64,000 nt of DNA, taken from positions 10,416,001-10,480,000 of the forward strand of contig CP075495.1 of the NCBI GenBank assembly GCA_021613535.1, given 5' to 3'. Below the pieces are notes generated by a model, which saw only the letters and a list, made by a program, of their open reading frames with translations, searched no databases and had not been told where the DNA came from. This document shows, piece after piece, positions 1 to 13,151 of this stretch. The position numbers and the translations under genes are program-made. The DNA comes from Adineta vaga. Its lineage: Eukaryota > Rotifera. Positions within the stretch are counted from its first letter, which is position 1. Each line of letters opens with the position of its first letter.

Positions 1-91
1 TTGCTGCTGCTGTAGCAACTCTTGATCGATAATAGACTACAACACGCTCTCTTATGTTACAGCAAGAAGGAGCATCCTCATCAACTTCAAA
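1..91 (-). CDS. possible partial internal exon of a gene running off the left edge
   Basis: On the minus strand a frame opens exactly after a putative AG acceptor (plus-strand ct at 92-93) and stays open to the window edge. It would encode about 30 residues with a run of Ala at the end, matching the CAG/CTG repeat at positions 3-12. A stop codon overlaps the acceptor, as expected if the frame begins at a splice site. The acceptor has only a weak pyrimidine tract, the stretch is short, and I recognise no family, so this is a suggestion only. Confidence 0.25.
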
Positions 92-3091
92 CTATGTTAT
101 TAGATTCTCTTTATGTATTTTCTCCCTCTCTCTTTCTCTCTCTCGTTACCTTTCTAATAAGAGCCATTTTCGAAAACGCTCTAATGAATATCATAGGAAG
201 AAAAAAAAAATAAAGAAATAATGATAAGAAGAACTTAATGATGAGATGCGACTCTAGTTCGAAGAAAGTGAGAAGAGAGGAGAGAGAAGAGTGACTGGCC
301 GAGAGTTTGTCTTTGTTCGACGACAATGATGACGGCAAACGTAGGTGCAAATGGTTAATTGATGATGTATATATATATATATATAAATGTGCGGCTGCCA
401 CTCTTTCTCCTTTTCTTTTCTCGTTTTGATTCATGAAGTGGAATTTTTAATTGAATGTGCAAGATTTCCGCCATTGCCGATCTATGATGACGGCAAGAAT
501 AACAATTCCAAACTCTGAAAAGATACACACTTGGTATTAAGAAAAAGTAAATCATTCGAATAAATAGTTGAAAGTCGAGAAAGTCATTGTTGATTATCAA
601 CATAAATACTTCTGTATAACCATTTGAAAATAGTTCATAAACGTTAAAAGAAAATGAGCTTGTTCTTTTTCCTTCTGTCATTGTAATAACAGTGATCTTA
701 TACTATATCATATTTGAAGCATACTAATTGAAGTAGCAGGAGGAGATTTTCTTACATCGAATGATCAATCAGAACAAAAACTTCTTCTACTTCTTACCTA
801 TTACTGTGTATGTTGGATCGCATGACAGAAAAGTCAAGACATCTATCTATCTAAAACTAAGGCAAATGTCTTTCTTATTATTCATTGACATAGCCAACTT
901 CAAAATGAGGAAACAGTGACGAGAGGAAACGGAAAATCCTCACCAATTACAGTGTTCGAATCCATCTGATGATAATAATGATGATTGTGTAGAGACGTTC
1001 CACACCCAAATGAGCTATTCCGTATAGATTAACATCCTAAAAAAATACTCTCGGTGTGAAAAGAAAAAAAAGGAACTGTCAGTTCGTATTGCTTTGTCTA
1101 GTGGATAGAATTAGAAAACAGTTAAAAAATATAATCTATACGATTTATTCTGCTAAGATGCATTTGTCTATGTTCATCTATATTTTCCTTCTTTTTTTTA
1201 TCTATTATGTTTACTCGTGCGAGATGAAACTTTTTTTTTCTCTCCAATATATTCATATATACCATTGTCTCTGTTCATCGAAACACATTTATATCACGAA
1301 AGCATTCGTGTGTATTATCATCAGAATTCAACTAGTAAAAAAGAAAGCCTTGCTCTACTAGACATTGTGGAAATAATTTGGATTTTTCTCTTGTTCAATG
1401 AATAATCATAGAGACAATAAGCAACGGACGATTCCTATTAGTAATAATGATGTCAATAAATATTTTCATTTGTTTGTCATAATATTGATTCGGTTGAATC
1501 GGTAGTTTATCATAATTTGATTAGTTCTTTTTCTTATATGTACATTGAAAAATTCAAAATGATGATCATCAATGACAAGTCATTCTCATCGATGAAGAAA
1601 TATAAAACAATTTAATGAATATAGATCAATCACATATTACAATATAAGAAATAATTAGTTTTTCTTTTGAAATTTAACAGTTACTTTTGTTTTAGTTAAC
1701 TTATACGTCCATTCTTTTCTTTCCCTGTTAGAATAAATGAAGCACTGTTGGAAGAAAACTATATATGCTAGACGTTTTCTTACCTGTGAAAGAAAACAGA
1801 TGAATTATTTTGTCAATAATAAAAAAATAATTATTTCTTGGACGTTTTTTCTTTTTTGATTTTTCAAAATAAATACAAAAAAAACTTCATGGATACATCG
1901 ATATATTGATAAATTTTTAATTAAAAAGTCCAAAGAAGATTTTCTATATAGGAAAATCAAAGGAAGTCTTTTTCTTCTTCTTCTTCTTCTTCTTCTTCTC
2001 TATTTCTATTATACTCTACATTGGCATTGAAGAGAACGAAGAATAACTCATTTGAATTTTTATTTGATTATCTTTCAAAATTGATTGATGATCCACTTTA
2101 CAAATCGATTTAATATTAGTCGTCGGCGAATAAGACTTTTACTATGACAAGTCGGATTGTTTTCAAAATATGATATCTAGCAAAAATTACATGAGAATAT
2201 TTCATCAGAACATGAATAATATGACTAAGCATTCGAAGTTTTGAGTTTGTGGTTTTGGAATAGTGGAAAAATCGACGATTTTTTTTGTTATGGAAAATAG
2301 GTATTGATGCTCAATGAGTGTAGACATTCTTACTTAATGGATAATTGATAGATGGAAAGAATCTAAAATAACTTTTTTTTCATGTTCTTGTCGGTAATCT
2401 TGATTTGATGTTTGTATTCTATCTTGCTTCATCCGTTCATAATTGAGAAAATATCGTAAATATCCCTGTAATAATCATTTAAAATTAGTTATTATGATCT
2501 CTTTAATTTTATATTCAAGAAAAGATTTCTAATTAGAATTCAGTAGAATTATTCTTAGATGCACGAGTTACATGTAAAAATAATACTAACGTCAACGAAG
2601 TCAATTTTGCATCTATGAAATAACATGAAATGTACAGATCTGAAGAGAAGAAATTCATTCTCTTAGAGATGGACTTTCTCCCTTTTAGTACATTGAGATG
2701 TGTGGTATTGAAAATACTTCTGTTCAAAACATGTCTACCTACACAAACAATAGTGAAGAGACATCAATTATAAGAAGAATATGCAACTAAAATATATGCT
2801 GATTATAAAAAGTGTAAGTAGTTTTTCGAGAACTCAGATCTATTAGTTAAAAACTTCAGTAATGTTGCCAGAAATATCTTTCATCATTGACGGTAAAATC
2901 ATTGCAGTTTTACAATATATATTGTTTTTTTTTTATATAAAATCTTGCATACGTAAATACACACACACACACAAAGGAAATACAATGGTATAAGAAATGA
3001 CATATCGTTTCGAACGATCTTTTTTTCTCTCTCTACAAAAAAGATAAGGATTTAAATAAATACATGTATTTAGTCATAATATTGTTGGTAT
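92..3091. other. intergenic region, 3.0 kb, low complexity
   Basis: No supported gene. Short open frames here are AT-rich, lack splice partners and have no recognisable composition. Simple repeats are present: (TA)n at 368-385, (TTC)n at 1972-1999 and (CA)n at 2959-2973, plus many T- and A-runs. The right end (about 2900-3091) probably holds the 3' UTR of the SLC25A46 gene. Confidence 0.6.
1972..1999. repeat. (TTC)n microsatellite
   Basis: About nine TTC units in a row, in otherwise AT-rich intergenic sequence. Confidence 0.9.
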
Positions 3092-4644
3092 TTAATTTGA
3101 TTCATTTTGATTCTGTTGTGGTTCTTGTTGTTGTTTGGATAGAACATAATGATGAAATTTACTTAATTCACTGGTATTTTGCGTATAAATAATAGCTAAA
3201 CGTTCAATAAGAACTTTTACACAATGTGCACTAGCATAGATTAAACCAAATTTAAGAATTAAGAATCCAATTCCTTTGTAAAATCCTTGTATACCTTCAG
3301 TTTCTAGAATTGTTCGACAACAATCAAAAAAACCTAAATAACGCGTATTTATTGGTATACAACCAACACCTGTTTTGTCAAGATTATCCACAATTGTTCG
3401 TGTACCTTGTACAAACAAACGATTAACTATTGTTTCATATGGATAAAGTAAAATATTCGATAGAAATATTGAAAATAGATTTGCTTCAATACGTAGAAAT
3501 GATCGATTGACTAGATTAGGTATAGTATCAATAAGTTGACATTCGATATCATCAATTGTTTCAAATTGATGATGACTAGGCTTTCTAATTTGTTCTTGTT
3601 TATGAAAATTTTCTTCGCGTATTTTATAGAAATGATGATTGAGAAAATATTGTAAAACATGTCGCCCAATGAAATAAGGTAGACTTAAGGATATAAGATA
3701 CCATAATGGTAATGCCCGTGCATAAAAACCTGTTTTAATGCCTAATAAACGTTGAAATGGTTCAATAAAAATCGTTAATGGTGACCAATGATTATTAATA
3801 GTTAAATCCGATTGAATAGATCGAAGTAAATGTACTGAATACATTGGGATAAGAAGAAATGAACTGATTGATTTTAAAATAATATGTTTAATACGTAACG
3901 ATGGATGATTTAATGGAGCAATTTCATCTATTAAATTATCTGAAATTGTTTCTGCTGTTGTTAAGATTAGTGAACTAAAACAGCCTTTCCATAAAACACC
4001 ACTACCCTGTTGATATTTCATCGTATATATCATGCGAATCGCAGATAATGGTGTTAAATATGAACGTGAAGATTCACTTTGAATTTGTGCTTGACGTCTA
4101 AAAGATAGATTAGATATTGTAAAGTTCTATTGCATGCTATTCATAATTGACGAAGATTCGATAGTTACCTAAGTGTTTCAACGGAATAGAAAATCATATT
4201 TTCCAAAATCCATTTACTAATATTAAGTGAAACATCGATATTATGCTGTAAATATTGTTGACGTCGAAGAAAATAATGATCAATATGTTCGATTAATTCG
4301 GTTTCATCTTCATTATTTAATAAACTTGATGATGAATGAAAAGATTTTTCATGATCATTCTTTTTCAAGAGAGGACTTAGTAAAAGACTTGCTGGTGATG
4401 CTGGTAATTGTTGAATGAGACGACTTGGACTTTGTAGAAATGCTGGTAACGAAAGTTTTTGTCTTAAAGGTGACGATGATGAATTTCCATTAGCGCCATT
4501 TATTAATGAATTATCTGATGGAGATGAACGTGAATAATCTTCTGATATATAAGATGGTATACGAGCACGTGGTGACTGAAGATTCAAACCAGATGATGGA
4601 TTACTAGGTCGAAGACCCATATGGAGATCTGGATAGAGATTCAT
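3092..4644 (-). CDS. SLC25A46: solute carrier family 25 member 46 homologue (outer mitochondrial membrane, Ugo1-like)
   Basis: Two exons on the minus strand (4644-4169, 4097-3092; 72-nt intron) give 493 aa. SLC25A46 is a divergent mitochondrial carrier that sits in the outer membrane and influences mitochondrial fission/fusion and lipid transfer. The splice junction restores an LRRQ motif followed by an YLTP motif and an 'RMIYTMKYQQGSGVLWKG' stretch, the family's substitute for the canonical carrier signature; later segments show the second carrier repeat (LFVQGTRTI..., EGIQGFYKG). The N-terminal ~120 residues are Ser/Pro-rich and low complexity, as in vertebrate homologues. An ATG-ATA-TGA mini-ORF overlaps the chosen start codon, so initiation could be leaky or the 5' UTR may be spliced (a CTAG acceptor lies just upstream). 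The start lies 113 bp from the divergent gene at 4758, implying a shared promoter. Identification is confident. Confidence 0.9.
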
Positions 4645-4757
4645 ATCATTTGTCTAGAATAATAGAAACAGAAAAACAAACATTTGAAATGTTTTTTTCT
4701 CACAGGAGCGCGCTTTGTATCTAACTTAAATTTCATATTCATTTTAAATTACGTCTA
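4645..4757. promoter_or_regulatory. putative bidirectional promoter
   Basis: Only 113 bp separate the start codons of SLC25A46 (minus) and the unknown gene at 4758 (plus), so both promoters must lie here or overlap the 5' ends of both genes. The interval holds T-runs and one GC-rich patch (gagcgcgc near 4706) but no clear TATA box that I can assign. Confidence 0.4.
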
Positions 4758-6112
4758 ATGACAACAGTATTTCGTTCGTATTTACCTCGGTTTAATTCAA
4801 ATACATATGCATCTATATCGAATGAACAATATTCATGTAGAACAAATTCCATCGTTTCACTTCATGATGAACAACTCAATGAAAATACCATGGATTCTTC
4901 ATTAATGAACACTCAACAAAATCTTCTTCAATCAAAGCCAACAACGATATGTTCGCTTCATTCTTCATCTCATAATGAATTCTTTACAAATGAAATCATT
5001 GAAGAAAATCAATCTCAACATATCGATTCCTTATCTGAACCTAAACAATTGAAAATATCTCGTTTAAAAAATAAGCCGACAAAACGAACGAAAAAACGTG
5101 GTCCTTGTTATTCACGTATGAATAAGAACTCACAACCATTACTAACTCGTCTTGTTGATACGATCTTTGGTGAATCTCAATATTATGATGAAAATCAAAC
5201 GAAAAAAAAACGAATCAGTCAACCGTCGAAAAAATTGATTCTTCCCTCGAATTCAACGATTCAAAAACAATTTGAAGATAATGAAAAAACTCTACGTTCA
5301 CTTGTCACACTTCTTACACAAATCGAATCGAATGTCAAAGTAACAAATAATCATATACCTTCGACCTCGAATGATCTATCGATAGAACAAGCTCGAAATA
5401 ACAATCGAATGGATGATACGTAAAACTTCATCGAGAACTAATGAATAAAAAAGAAAGTAAACTCTCTGACGAATATATTTTAGATCAATTTCTCATTCCA
5501 ATGATACTTATGAACATAAATCGAAAGCGAAATCAAAACGTTATACGAATTATCGATCAACGAAAAAAAATCATTTAAATAAAAGAAAACAGTCTGAAGA
5601 TGATACATTAAGTACTTCATCAATTACTACTACTCACTATTCATCGCAATCTTCACTAATAAATCAACGAAAAATGATTGATAATCAACAACAAACGCAA
5701 ATCTATCCGACGAAAATCAATATTGCAACATCAACACAATTTAATCAAGTCAATGATGCAATAGCTTCGGAACCATCATGGTTAGATGTCATGCGAGAAG
5801 ATCAAACAACTAATGATGCATGGGCTCGTATTCGACGAAGACTTAAACCTAATCAACAAAAAGATATTCTCAGGTAAAGAAGACAACATTTACCTTCATG
5901 AAGAGATTTCTTAACTACAAATATACTAATGATTAAAAACTGTCTGCAAACAAATATCGATTCGATAGCATCTATAGAAATTCTTACTCTCTATGTTTAC
6001 AAAAAAAAGGGTTGTACTTAATTTAATTGAATATTTTTTTTGTTATTCTAGAGCATTAATGATTATTTGTGCTAATCTATTCGAAGTACCAATTGAAAAC
6101 AAACATATTTAG
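4758..6112 (+). CDS. unknown basic, Ser/Asn/Gln-rich protein
   Basis: Three exons can be joined in frame: 4758-5419, 5484-5873 and 6052-6112 (introns 64 and 178 nt), giving 370 aa. If the last intron is not removed, the protein ends one residue later than exon 2 at 5877. The middle is strongly basic (runs of Lys/Arg around 'KRTKKRGPCYSR', residues about 110-120) and could be a nuclear localisation signal. The C-terminus carries a more ordered stretch beginning 'EPSWLDVMREDQT' with a predicted helix, the only part that looks globular. I do not recognise the family. It shares a short divergent promoter with SLC25A46. Long-frame retention across both junctions is the main evidence that it is a real gene. 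Confidence 0.65.
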
Positions 6113-6308
6113 TCGACGGAATTGAAAATTTATTTCCAATAACATAGATCGATATGGAAGAATGAAAGTCATAGATGAAATTGTATGGAAATGAGGAAAG
6201 AAAGAAAAAAAGAGGAATCGCAAACAAAAATAGGAATGAGAGAAATTGCACTACCAAATATAAGAAATCAGATCACTTTAGAACCATGATTAGAAGGTTA
6301 ATTCCATT

Positions 6309-8465
6309 CTATCGAGCACCTAAAAATACAAATAAAAACATATCTTCATATAGATAGAGAAAGAATTATTCCATAGGAAAATACCATTTATTCGATTATT
6401 ATTTGTATTTGATAATTGAAATATTTGATCAATTTCTTTTTCCGACCATGGTTGTTGCCATTTAAGATAGTGTTGAAAAATTTTCAATGCGCGCCCTTGA
6501 TTATTGAGGAAATTTGAAATACGTTGTTTAAAATTTTCTTCCATATTTCCATGTTTGGATGAAATATGTAAACGCATACATTCACGTGACAATACAACAA
6601 AAAATTCTTCGTTTGAACAAGCATGACAACGATAGAAAACACAATGCGTTAACCATTTGTTTGCTATTTCATTCTGTGATAAAATGACAGCTTGTGCTTG
6701 ATATGTTGGTGAAACTTCAGCAATATCAGGTGTTTTCGAATTGGTTGATGAAAGTTTTCGAGTATTAATACGTGTTGTTTTTGTTGACCAATTCTCATCG
6801 ACTTTATCATTTGTATTCGAATATTTTTTTGTTGTACTTGAGACAGAGTGATTACGTGATAAGGAATGTTTATTATTATCATTCGAACAATTAACAATAC
6901 GTATCCGTGCGCCTTCATTCAAAGCAACTGACTGATATTTTGGTAAAGAATCGTTCGAATGTTCTTTGATTAATATTGGACTTGTACTTTTCTTTGGTTT
7001 CTGTTCACTTGAAAGAAATGATTCACTATTTGTTCGTCTAAGAAATAAACAATATCTATTGATATTCTATTTTCCATGAGATTCACTTACTCTTTGGATT
7101 GTTGATGATCTATAAGAGATACATCACTTTGTAATGGAGATCCGACTGTTAGATTTAAACTATCTCGTTTATCAACAACATCATTAAAATTACTATTACT
7201 ATGATTATCACTTATTCTTGAAGAAAATTTTTTAAGTCGTGTATCAAAACGACGACGATCATCATAATGTTGTCCATTATGAATTTGTGTTATTGACATT
7301 CCTGATGATGATGAAGATGATGATGATGCCGAACGTTTTTCAATTTCATATGATGAATCATCATGACGACGAATTTTTAATGGTGGTATAGATAATTCAT
7401 TATCATGATTGATTGTTGATTCTTGTTCATCATGATGAAATGATTGCGAGTGATGTCGTTTGAAAACTGTTTGTAAATTTGTTGTATAATTTATCATTGT
7501 ATCTCGTAACATATTCATTAATGATATTGATGTATAGGAAAAATCCTGTTGATGATCATAATTATGTACAATTATTTGAAATTCTTGACTAGCAATTGAG
7601 TGTAATAAATGAAAAGATATTCGGATATCAATTAAATAATTTTCAAAATGTTCATTGGTTGGTAATTTCACTAAAGTATGAAAATGTGGAGAAAATAAAA
7701 GAGGTAAATTTGAATGAGAATTAAATTCAAGTCTTTGTCGTGAATTAATTTGTGTTGGAATATTAATTATTAAATTAGTTGATGAAGAAAAAATCGGAGA
7801 AAGATTATCTTTTGTACGAGATTTTTTCGTTGGTAATTGAAAATGTTGGTTTATTCGTGCATGTTTTATACGAGCATAGAATAGATCACGTTCACGACGA
7901 GAATATTTATAAATATGATATGTGATTAATTTATCGTCGGATATTTGAGAATTTTCTTCTTCGTCATTGTCATCATCGGTAGGAATATAGATAGAAGAAT
8001 TTGTATAGAGACAATCTAAATCATCAAATGATGATTGTTTTGAAGATGGAACATAACCTTGTGAATATAAATTTGCTAATGGAATTTGTAGATTTAACTC
8101 ATTCGGAGATAATTGACGATCGAAATCATTTAAAGAAATTTGAGGTATGGATGGATGGAGTTTAACCACTGATAAGAAACAATGGTAAATGAATGCAAAA
8201 AAATGATGAACTTACTATAGAGTATATCACATTGACTTGGATGAAGTCGGGGTAGTTCAGGTTGATTATCATTAAACGAGTTAGTAGATTTTTCTATTTG
8301 ACAATGGGAAAAATGAGCAATTAATGTAGCACGATTGGTGAATTCAGCAGAACAAAAATGGCATAAGTATATCGGATTTCCTAAAAAAATGTAAATATGA
8401 TTTAATTATTCTAGTTATTTTATGGTCTATCAATGAGAAAGTGTACCTGTTGATGAAGTAGCCAT
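6309..8465 (-). CDS. putative C2H2 zinc-finger protein
   Basis: Five exons on the minus strand (8465-8447, 8380-8216, 8168-7091, 7037-6385, 6319-6309) close into a 641-aa frame. Without the last 65-nt intron the protein would instead run to a stop at 6320. Residues about 10-33 (spliced from a 19-nt first exon and exon 2) contain CHFC...HFSHC, a C2H2/C2HC-like finger. Near the C-terminus a second candidate finger has CxxC (YRCHAC) and later RLHISSKH. It is followed by a helical WQQPWSEKEID segment. Between them lies a long low-complexity Ser/Asp/His-rich region with an eight-to-ten Ser run. Two finger-like motifs suggest a nuclear regulator, but I cannot name an orthologue. It is head to head with TUBGCP3, 960 bp apart. 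Confidence 0.6.
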
Positions 8466-9425
8466 GAAATTTTAATAATAAAAAATAAAATATCACCGGA
8501 AATCGTTCAGTTTAGCACAATTTTATTTCTTTCATGATCTAGAAAAGAAATATTTATTTTTACATAGTTTACATGATGATTTTTATCAACAATGCATTGT
8601 ACTAATCATCTTAATCTTCAAGAATCGTATTTCATTTGGAAATAATACTCTGACATGAAAATTATTACGATGTATCATATATATTGGAATATTCATTCTT
8701 AAAAAGTGACATGATGATTGTTAATAGTAATAAGAACTTTTGTCCTCGAAGCAAATCTTTCGAACAAAAACAAATATTTCACGTAATGATGGTTGAATAT
8801 CTATGAAAACATGAGTTTTGTAACTTTGTATGTGAAGATATCTGAGACGATGATCAATCTATGTATAGATGTCCATTTTTTTTTCGCATTGAAAGAAACG
8901 AGAGAAAAAGAATATAAATTCTAATTCAATGTAAATTCTTGATTGGTTAAGTGTTTTATTTATAACAGAAAAACTATGATAATAGATAGATGACGCTGTA
9001 TTTGATAGAAACAACGAGGATTTATGTTATCTAGAAAGAAAATGAATTGGATTTTGTTTCATAAAGAAATATATTTAATGTTGAATATGATCCAAAAAGT
9101 GAATGTCTAATTGCAAAAATGATAAGGCAAGAAAATATTTCCTAACAGAATTTATCTTTTCTATCAAGTTGAATTGATAATTGTATGAATAAAGAAATAC
9201 ACGAACACTTCTTCGATATTCTAATATTTGTTTGATTATGTAAATCCTATATCTTTATCTTGACAATGGCAAGGTTTTCTTTCTACTATTAGCTCCATCT
9301 GTTCGAAATATCTCCAATCCTAATCGAAGGATTTGAAAGGTGAATCATAAATAAAATAAATATTCTATCAGCCACTACGAACTGATCGAATCGAGCAATT
9401 GAACGTTTGTGGTTGAACAGCAAAC
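8466..9425. promoter_or_regulatory. intergenic region between two divergent genes
   Basis: 960 bp with no supported gene. It must contain the promoters of the zinc-finger-like gene (minus) and TUBGCP3 (plus). The sequence is AT-rich without a clear repeat or recognisable element. Confidence 0.4.
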
Positions 9426-12400
9426 ATGTCTACACATGAATATAGTCTTCATTTTCTCGTCAGTGAACTTGTTCGAACATCTAAGTAATATTGATTTATA
9501 ATTTGCGAATTCAATTATGAAAGATTGCTTTTCAGTGTTAATTTAAAAGGAGCAAATCTTGCACCAGAAGCAATTGTTGATTATTTCAATAAAAACACTA
9601 ATCAACAAGCGAATACTTATACACCAGTAAGATTAATCGCATAATTATCATATGTATGATATTATTTATTGACATAGGCTGAATTATCGGATGCGAAACG
9701 TAAATTATTTGCGAATTCATCTTCAGCAAATGAGTTTGTAGAACTTTATGATAGTTTAAAAGCACGACAGTAAGTTTCGTTTTTTTCTCAATTCTATTAT
9801 TATGTATCGTTTTTATGTGTTAGTGTACGAGATTTGGATTCAGTTATTGTAATTCTTTCTCATATTATTGATAATCATGAAGTAATTATTGTTGTTGCTT
9901 AATTCACTTTTGTAATGTCTTTTTATTTTCGAGGTACGAGAATTACTTAAAACATCTCGTTCAATGTCAACAATAATGACAAGCCCTCAACAAAAACGTG
10001 TTCATAATCAAACTCGACCAACTATAAGTCCAACATCAACAATGAGTAAAATGCATTCAGCACATGTTCTTGCTGAAGTAAGTCTTTTTAAAATATTGTA
10101 CATTCATTTATTAAATATCCAAAATATATAATTAGATGAAAGATACATTGCTTCGACCAACATCGACAATATCACAGGCAGGTTCAATTATTTCCGAAGG
10201 AGAAATTCGTCGTCGAGGTAAAGTCATTTTACTTGATTATTTTAATTCTTACGAAGTCATTGATATTGAAGATTGAACATGAGATTACTTTGTTTTACAT
10301 TCTTTTAGCCATAACACCATCATCTTCAACAGAATTTTTTGGTCGACCACCATGGCTCAATGAACGACTTCGGCTTCAATGGGATTTTTATCCAACTCCT
10401 GAAAAATTCGAACCAGTAAATATTTTCCTTGTTAAAATTACTTTCCCATAAAAGATATTGACTACCTGTAAAGGATGTAGCCATTGGACGTCTTTCTGTT
10501 ATGGAACAAGAAGCAATTATCGTCGAAGATCTATTATTATGTATGTTAGTAAGTACTGATTTTAGTCTATTCAATTACAAATGATTATAAATTCGATTTA
10601 ATAAAGGGTATCGAAGGAAAATTCATAAAAACACCATCATTAACAGATAAACAAGCTCAACGTTCGTTTCATATCGATCGATCATTAGGTATGAAGATTT
10701 ATTCTTTCGAATGAAAAATTTCTTTTTCATTTCGTTTTAGATGCAACTTTGAGAGATTTAGCACGACGAATGGTACCACTTTGTTCGAATCATTCTTTAA
10801 TCGTACGATTTATTGAAGGTATATCGAGAACTGCGATTTCAAAAAGAATTTCTATCGAAATCATCTATCTACTTAGATCGTTTACAATATAAATATGGTT
10901 TAATCAATCATGCTCTTGCTGGAGCATTGAGAGAAGTTGTTCAAGTAAGAATACCTACGGAAAGATAGTGATATGTTTATTATTTTGTATTTTATTCTAG
11001 AGATACTATGTATTTGTCAGTCAATTAGAAACTCAGCAGCAACAAAATCAATTGACATTACAAACATTATGGTTTCATACTGAGCCAGTTATGGAAATGA
11101 TGGAAGTTGTTGCCAATATCGTCAGAACATTGAATAAGGTATGAAAGAAGATCATTGACTACATGTAGATATGAGTAATTGTCGATATTTATTGAACATT
11201 TTTCGATTATAGGGTAATACTGTTGGTCGTGCTGTGCTTGATCTTCTTCATGAACAAACTTTGAAATTATCCGGTCATAAACAAGCATATGACATCTGTT
11301 TTTTTCTTGCTAAATCAGCCTATAAACCATATTTAACAATGCTTGAAACATGGATTCATAATGGTTTAATTGATGATCCTTATGGTGAATTTATGGTACA
11401 AGAAAATAAAGATATTATTCATCATGAAAGTAGTCTTGAACAAGAATTTAATGATAAATTTTGGTCACGTCGTTATCTATTACAACGTAATAATACTCCT
11501 ATTTTATTTCAATCCTATTCCGAAATGATTTTAAATACTGGTAAATATTTAAATGCTATACGTGAAAGTGCCTTTGATTTCAATGATGATATGAATATGG
11601 ATATGTCAACATCAATACTACGTATTGATAAACAATTATTAATGAATAATTATAAAAAATTAGAATATACCATACATGAAAAAGATCTTGAAGAAACTTT
11701 AGAAGAAGCATATAAATATGCGAGTGAAATTTTATTAGATTTAATTTTAAATAAATATCATTTAATTGAACGTTTTCAAACATTAAAACACTATTTTCTT
11801 ATTGATAAAGGTGATTATATTGTTCAATTTATGGATTCAGCTGAAGATGAATTAACTAAACGTGCACGTGATATTGATGAAAATAAAATTCAATCCTTAT
11901 TGGATGTTTCATTAGCATTAACATCTGATGATCAATATAAAGATGATGTACGAATTAAAATGTTTCATTATGATTTAATATCTATGCTTGAACGTATTAT
12001 TAATATTGAATCTTCAATGAATTTAAATGAATCCATGGAACATAAATTAACTGGTTTAGAATCGTTTTCACTTGATTATGATGTTAAATGGCCAATATCA
12101 TTAGTTATCAATAGAAATTGTTTAACTCGATATCAAATGTTATTTCGATTTTTATTCTATATTAAATATATTGAACGATTATTATGTAATGTATGGCGTG
12201 CACATAAAAATGGTGGACGAAGACGACGACGAGGAAAAGAACGAAGAAATATGACAAAACCAAATGGAGCTGCTTATTTAAGACATAAAATGCTTCATTT
12301 TGTACAAAATCTTCTCTATTATATGAGTTTTGAAGTTATTGAATCACATTGGCATGCATTTCAAAATAATTTGAAAAAGGTACAGACATTAGAGATGTTC

Positions 12401-13151
12401 TACTGATTAATTTCTATCATTATTACTAACAAATTGATTCATAGAATAATGAATTAAGAATAATTTTTAACAATTCGTATTTCTTTAGGTAACAAATATT
12501 GATGAATTATTAAAATATCATTTATTATTTCTTGACAATTGTTTACGTGATTGTATGTTAACCAGTGTACATCTCTTACGACATATTCATAAAATTATGG
12601 CAACATGTGTAATGTTTGCTAATGCAATGGATAATGTTGATGATGATAATGATTATGATAGTTTACCAGGTGCAGTTGTGGCTAGTTTTAATACTAATTT
12701 TACTGATCAATTACGGCAATTACTGGATGCGATTTCAAAAGAAGATGGACCAGCTCATGGTACTAGTGGTGGTGGACAACAACATACATTAACAAATATT
12801 ATTCATAGGTAAAATTGAGATATATACATAATCAGAAAACTTGTTTTTATTTGATATTTTCCAAAGAATATCTGCTCTTTAAAGATTACTAGGAACTCAT
12901 GACCGTAAAAGATAATCTTTCAAAAACAGTATTCTAAAGGAAAAGTATTCATTTCTATGTATCAAGGAAAATAACAACAGATGTGGAAAAACATATCATC
13001 ATGATATTTTATCAATAAATAAGCACATAGAAGAAAATGATCATTGGCAAAGATACCATAGAAAATTTTCTATTTTAAAACAAGTAATCTGTTTTAATCT
13101 ATTTTTTTATTATTTAATTTTAGGATCAACTTTAACAATCAATACTGTTAA
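9426..13151 (+). CDS. TUBGCP3: gamma-tubulin complex component 3 (GCP3)
   Basis: Fifteen exons: 9426-9484, 9536-9626, 9678-9769, 9824-9881, 9934-10077, 10136-10217, 10309-10415, 10474-10548, 10607-10688, 10741-10818, 10877-10944, 11001-11138, 11213-12379, 12489-12808, 13124-13151. They join in frame to 862 aa, near the usual ~900 aa. GCP3 is a core subunit of the gamma-tubulin ring complex that nucleates microtubules. The N-terminal GRIP1 region has the conserved LCMLGIEGKFIKTPS-type motif across the exon 8/9 join. The large exon 13 and exon 14 carry the GRIP2 region (KYLLDL-type, LLRGDF-like 'IDKGDYIVQFMDS', FSLDYDV, MLHFVQNLLYYMSFEVIE). The last 28-nt exon encodes RINFNNQYC, matching the conserved C-terminal FRLDFN-type motif. 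Insertions (Gly/Arg-rich 'GGRRRRRGK') are seen in exon 13. Confident identification. Confidence 0.93.

Noticed and set aside
111-681. Overlapping minus-strand frames of about 107 aa
   Set aside because: Composition is that of translated TA and CT repeats, with no splice partners and no family features.
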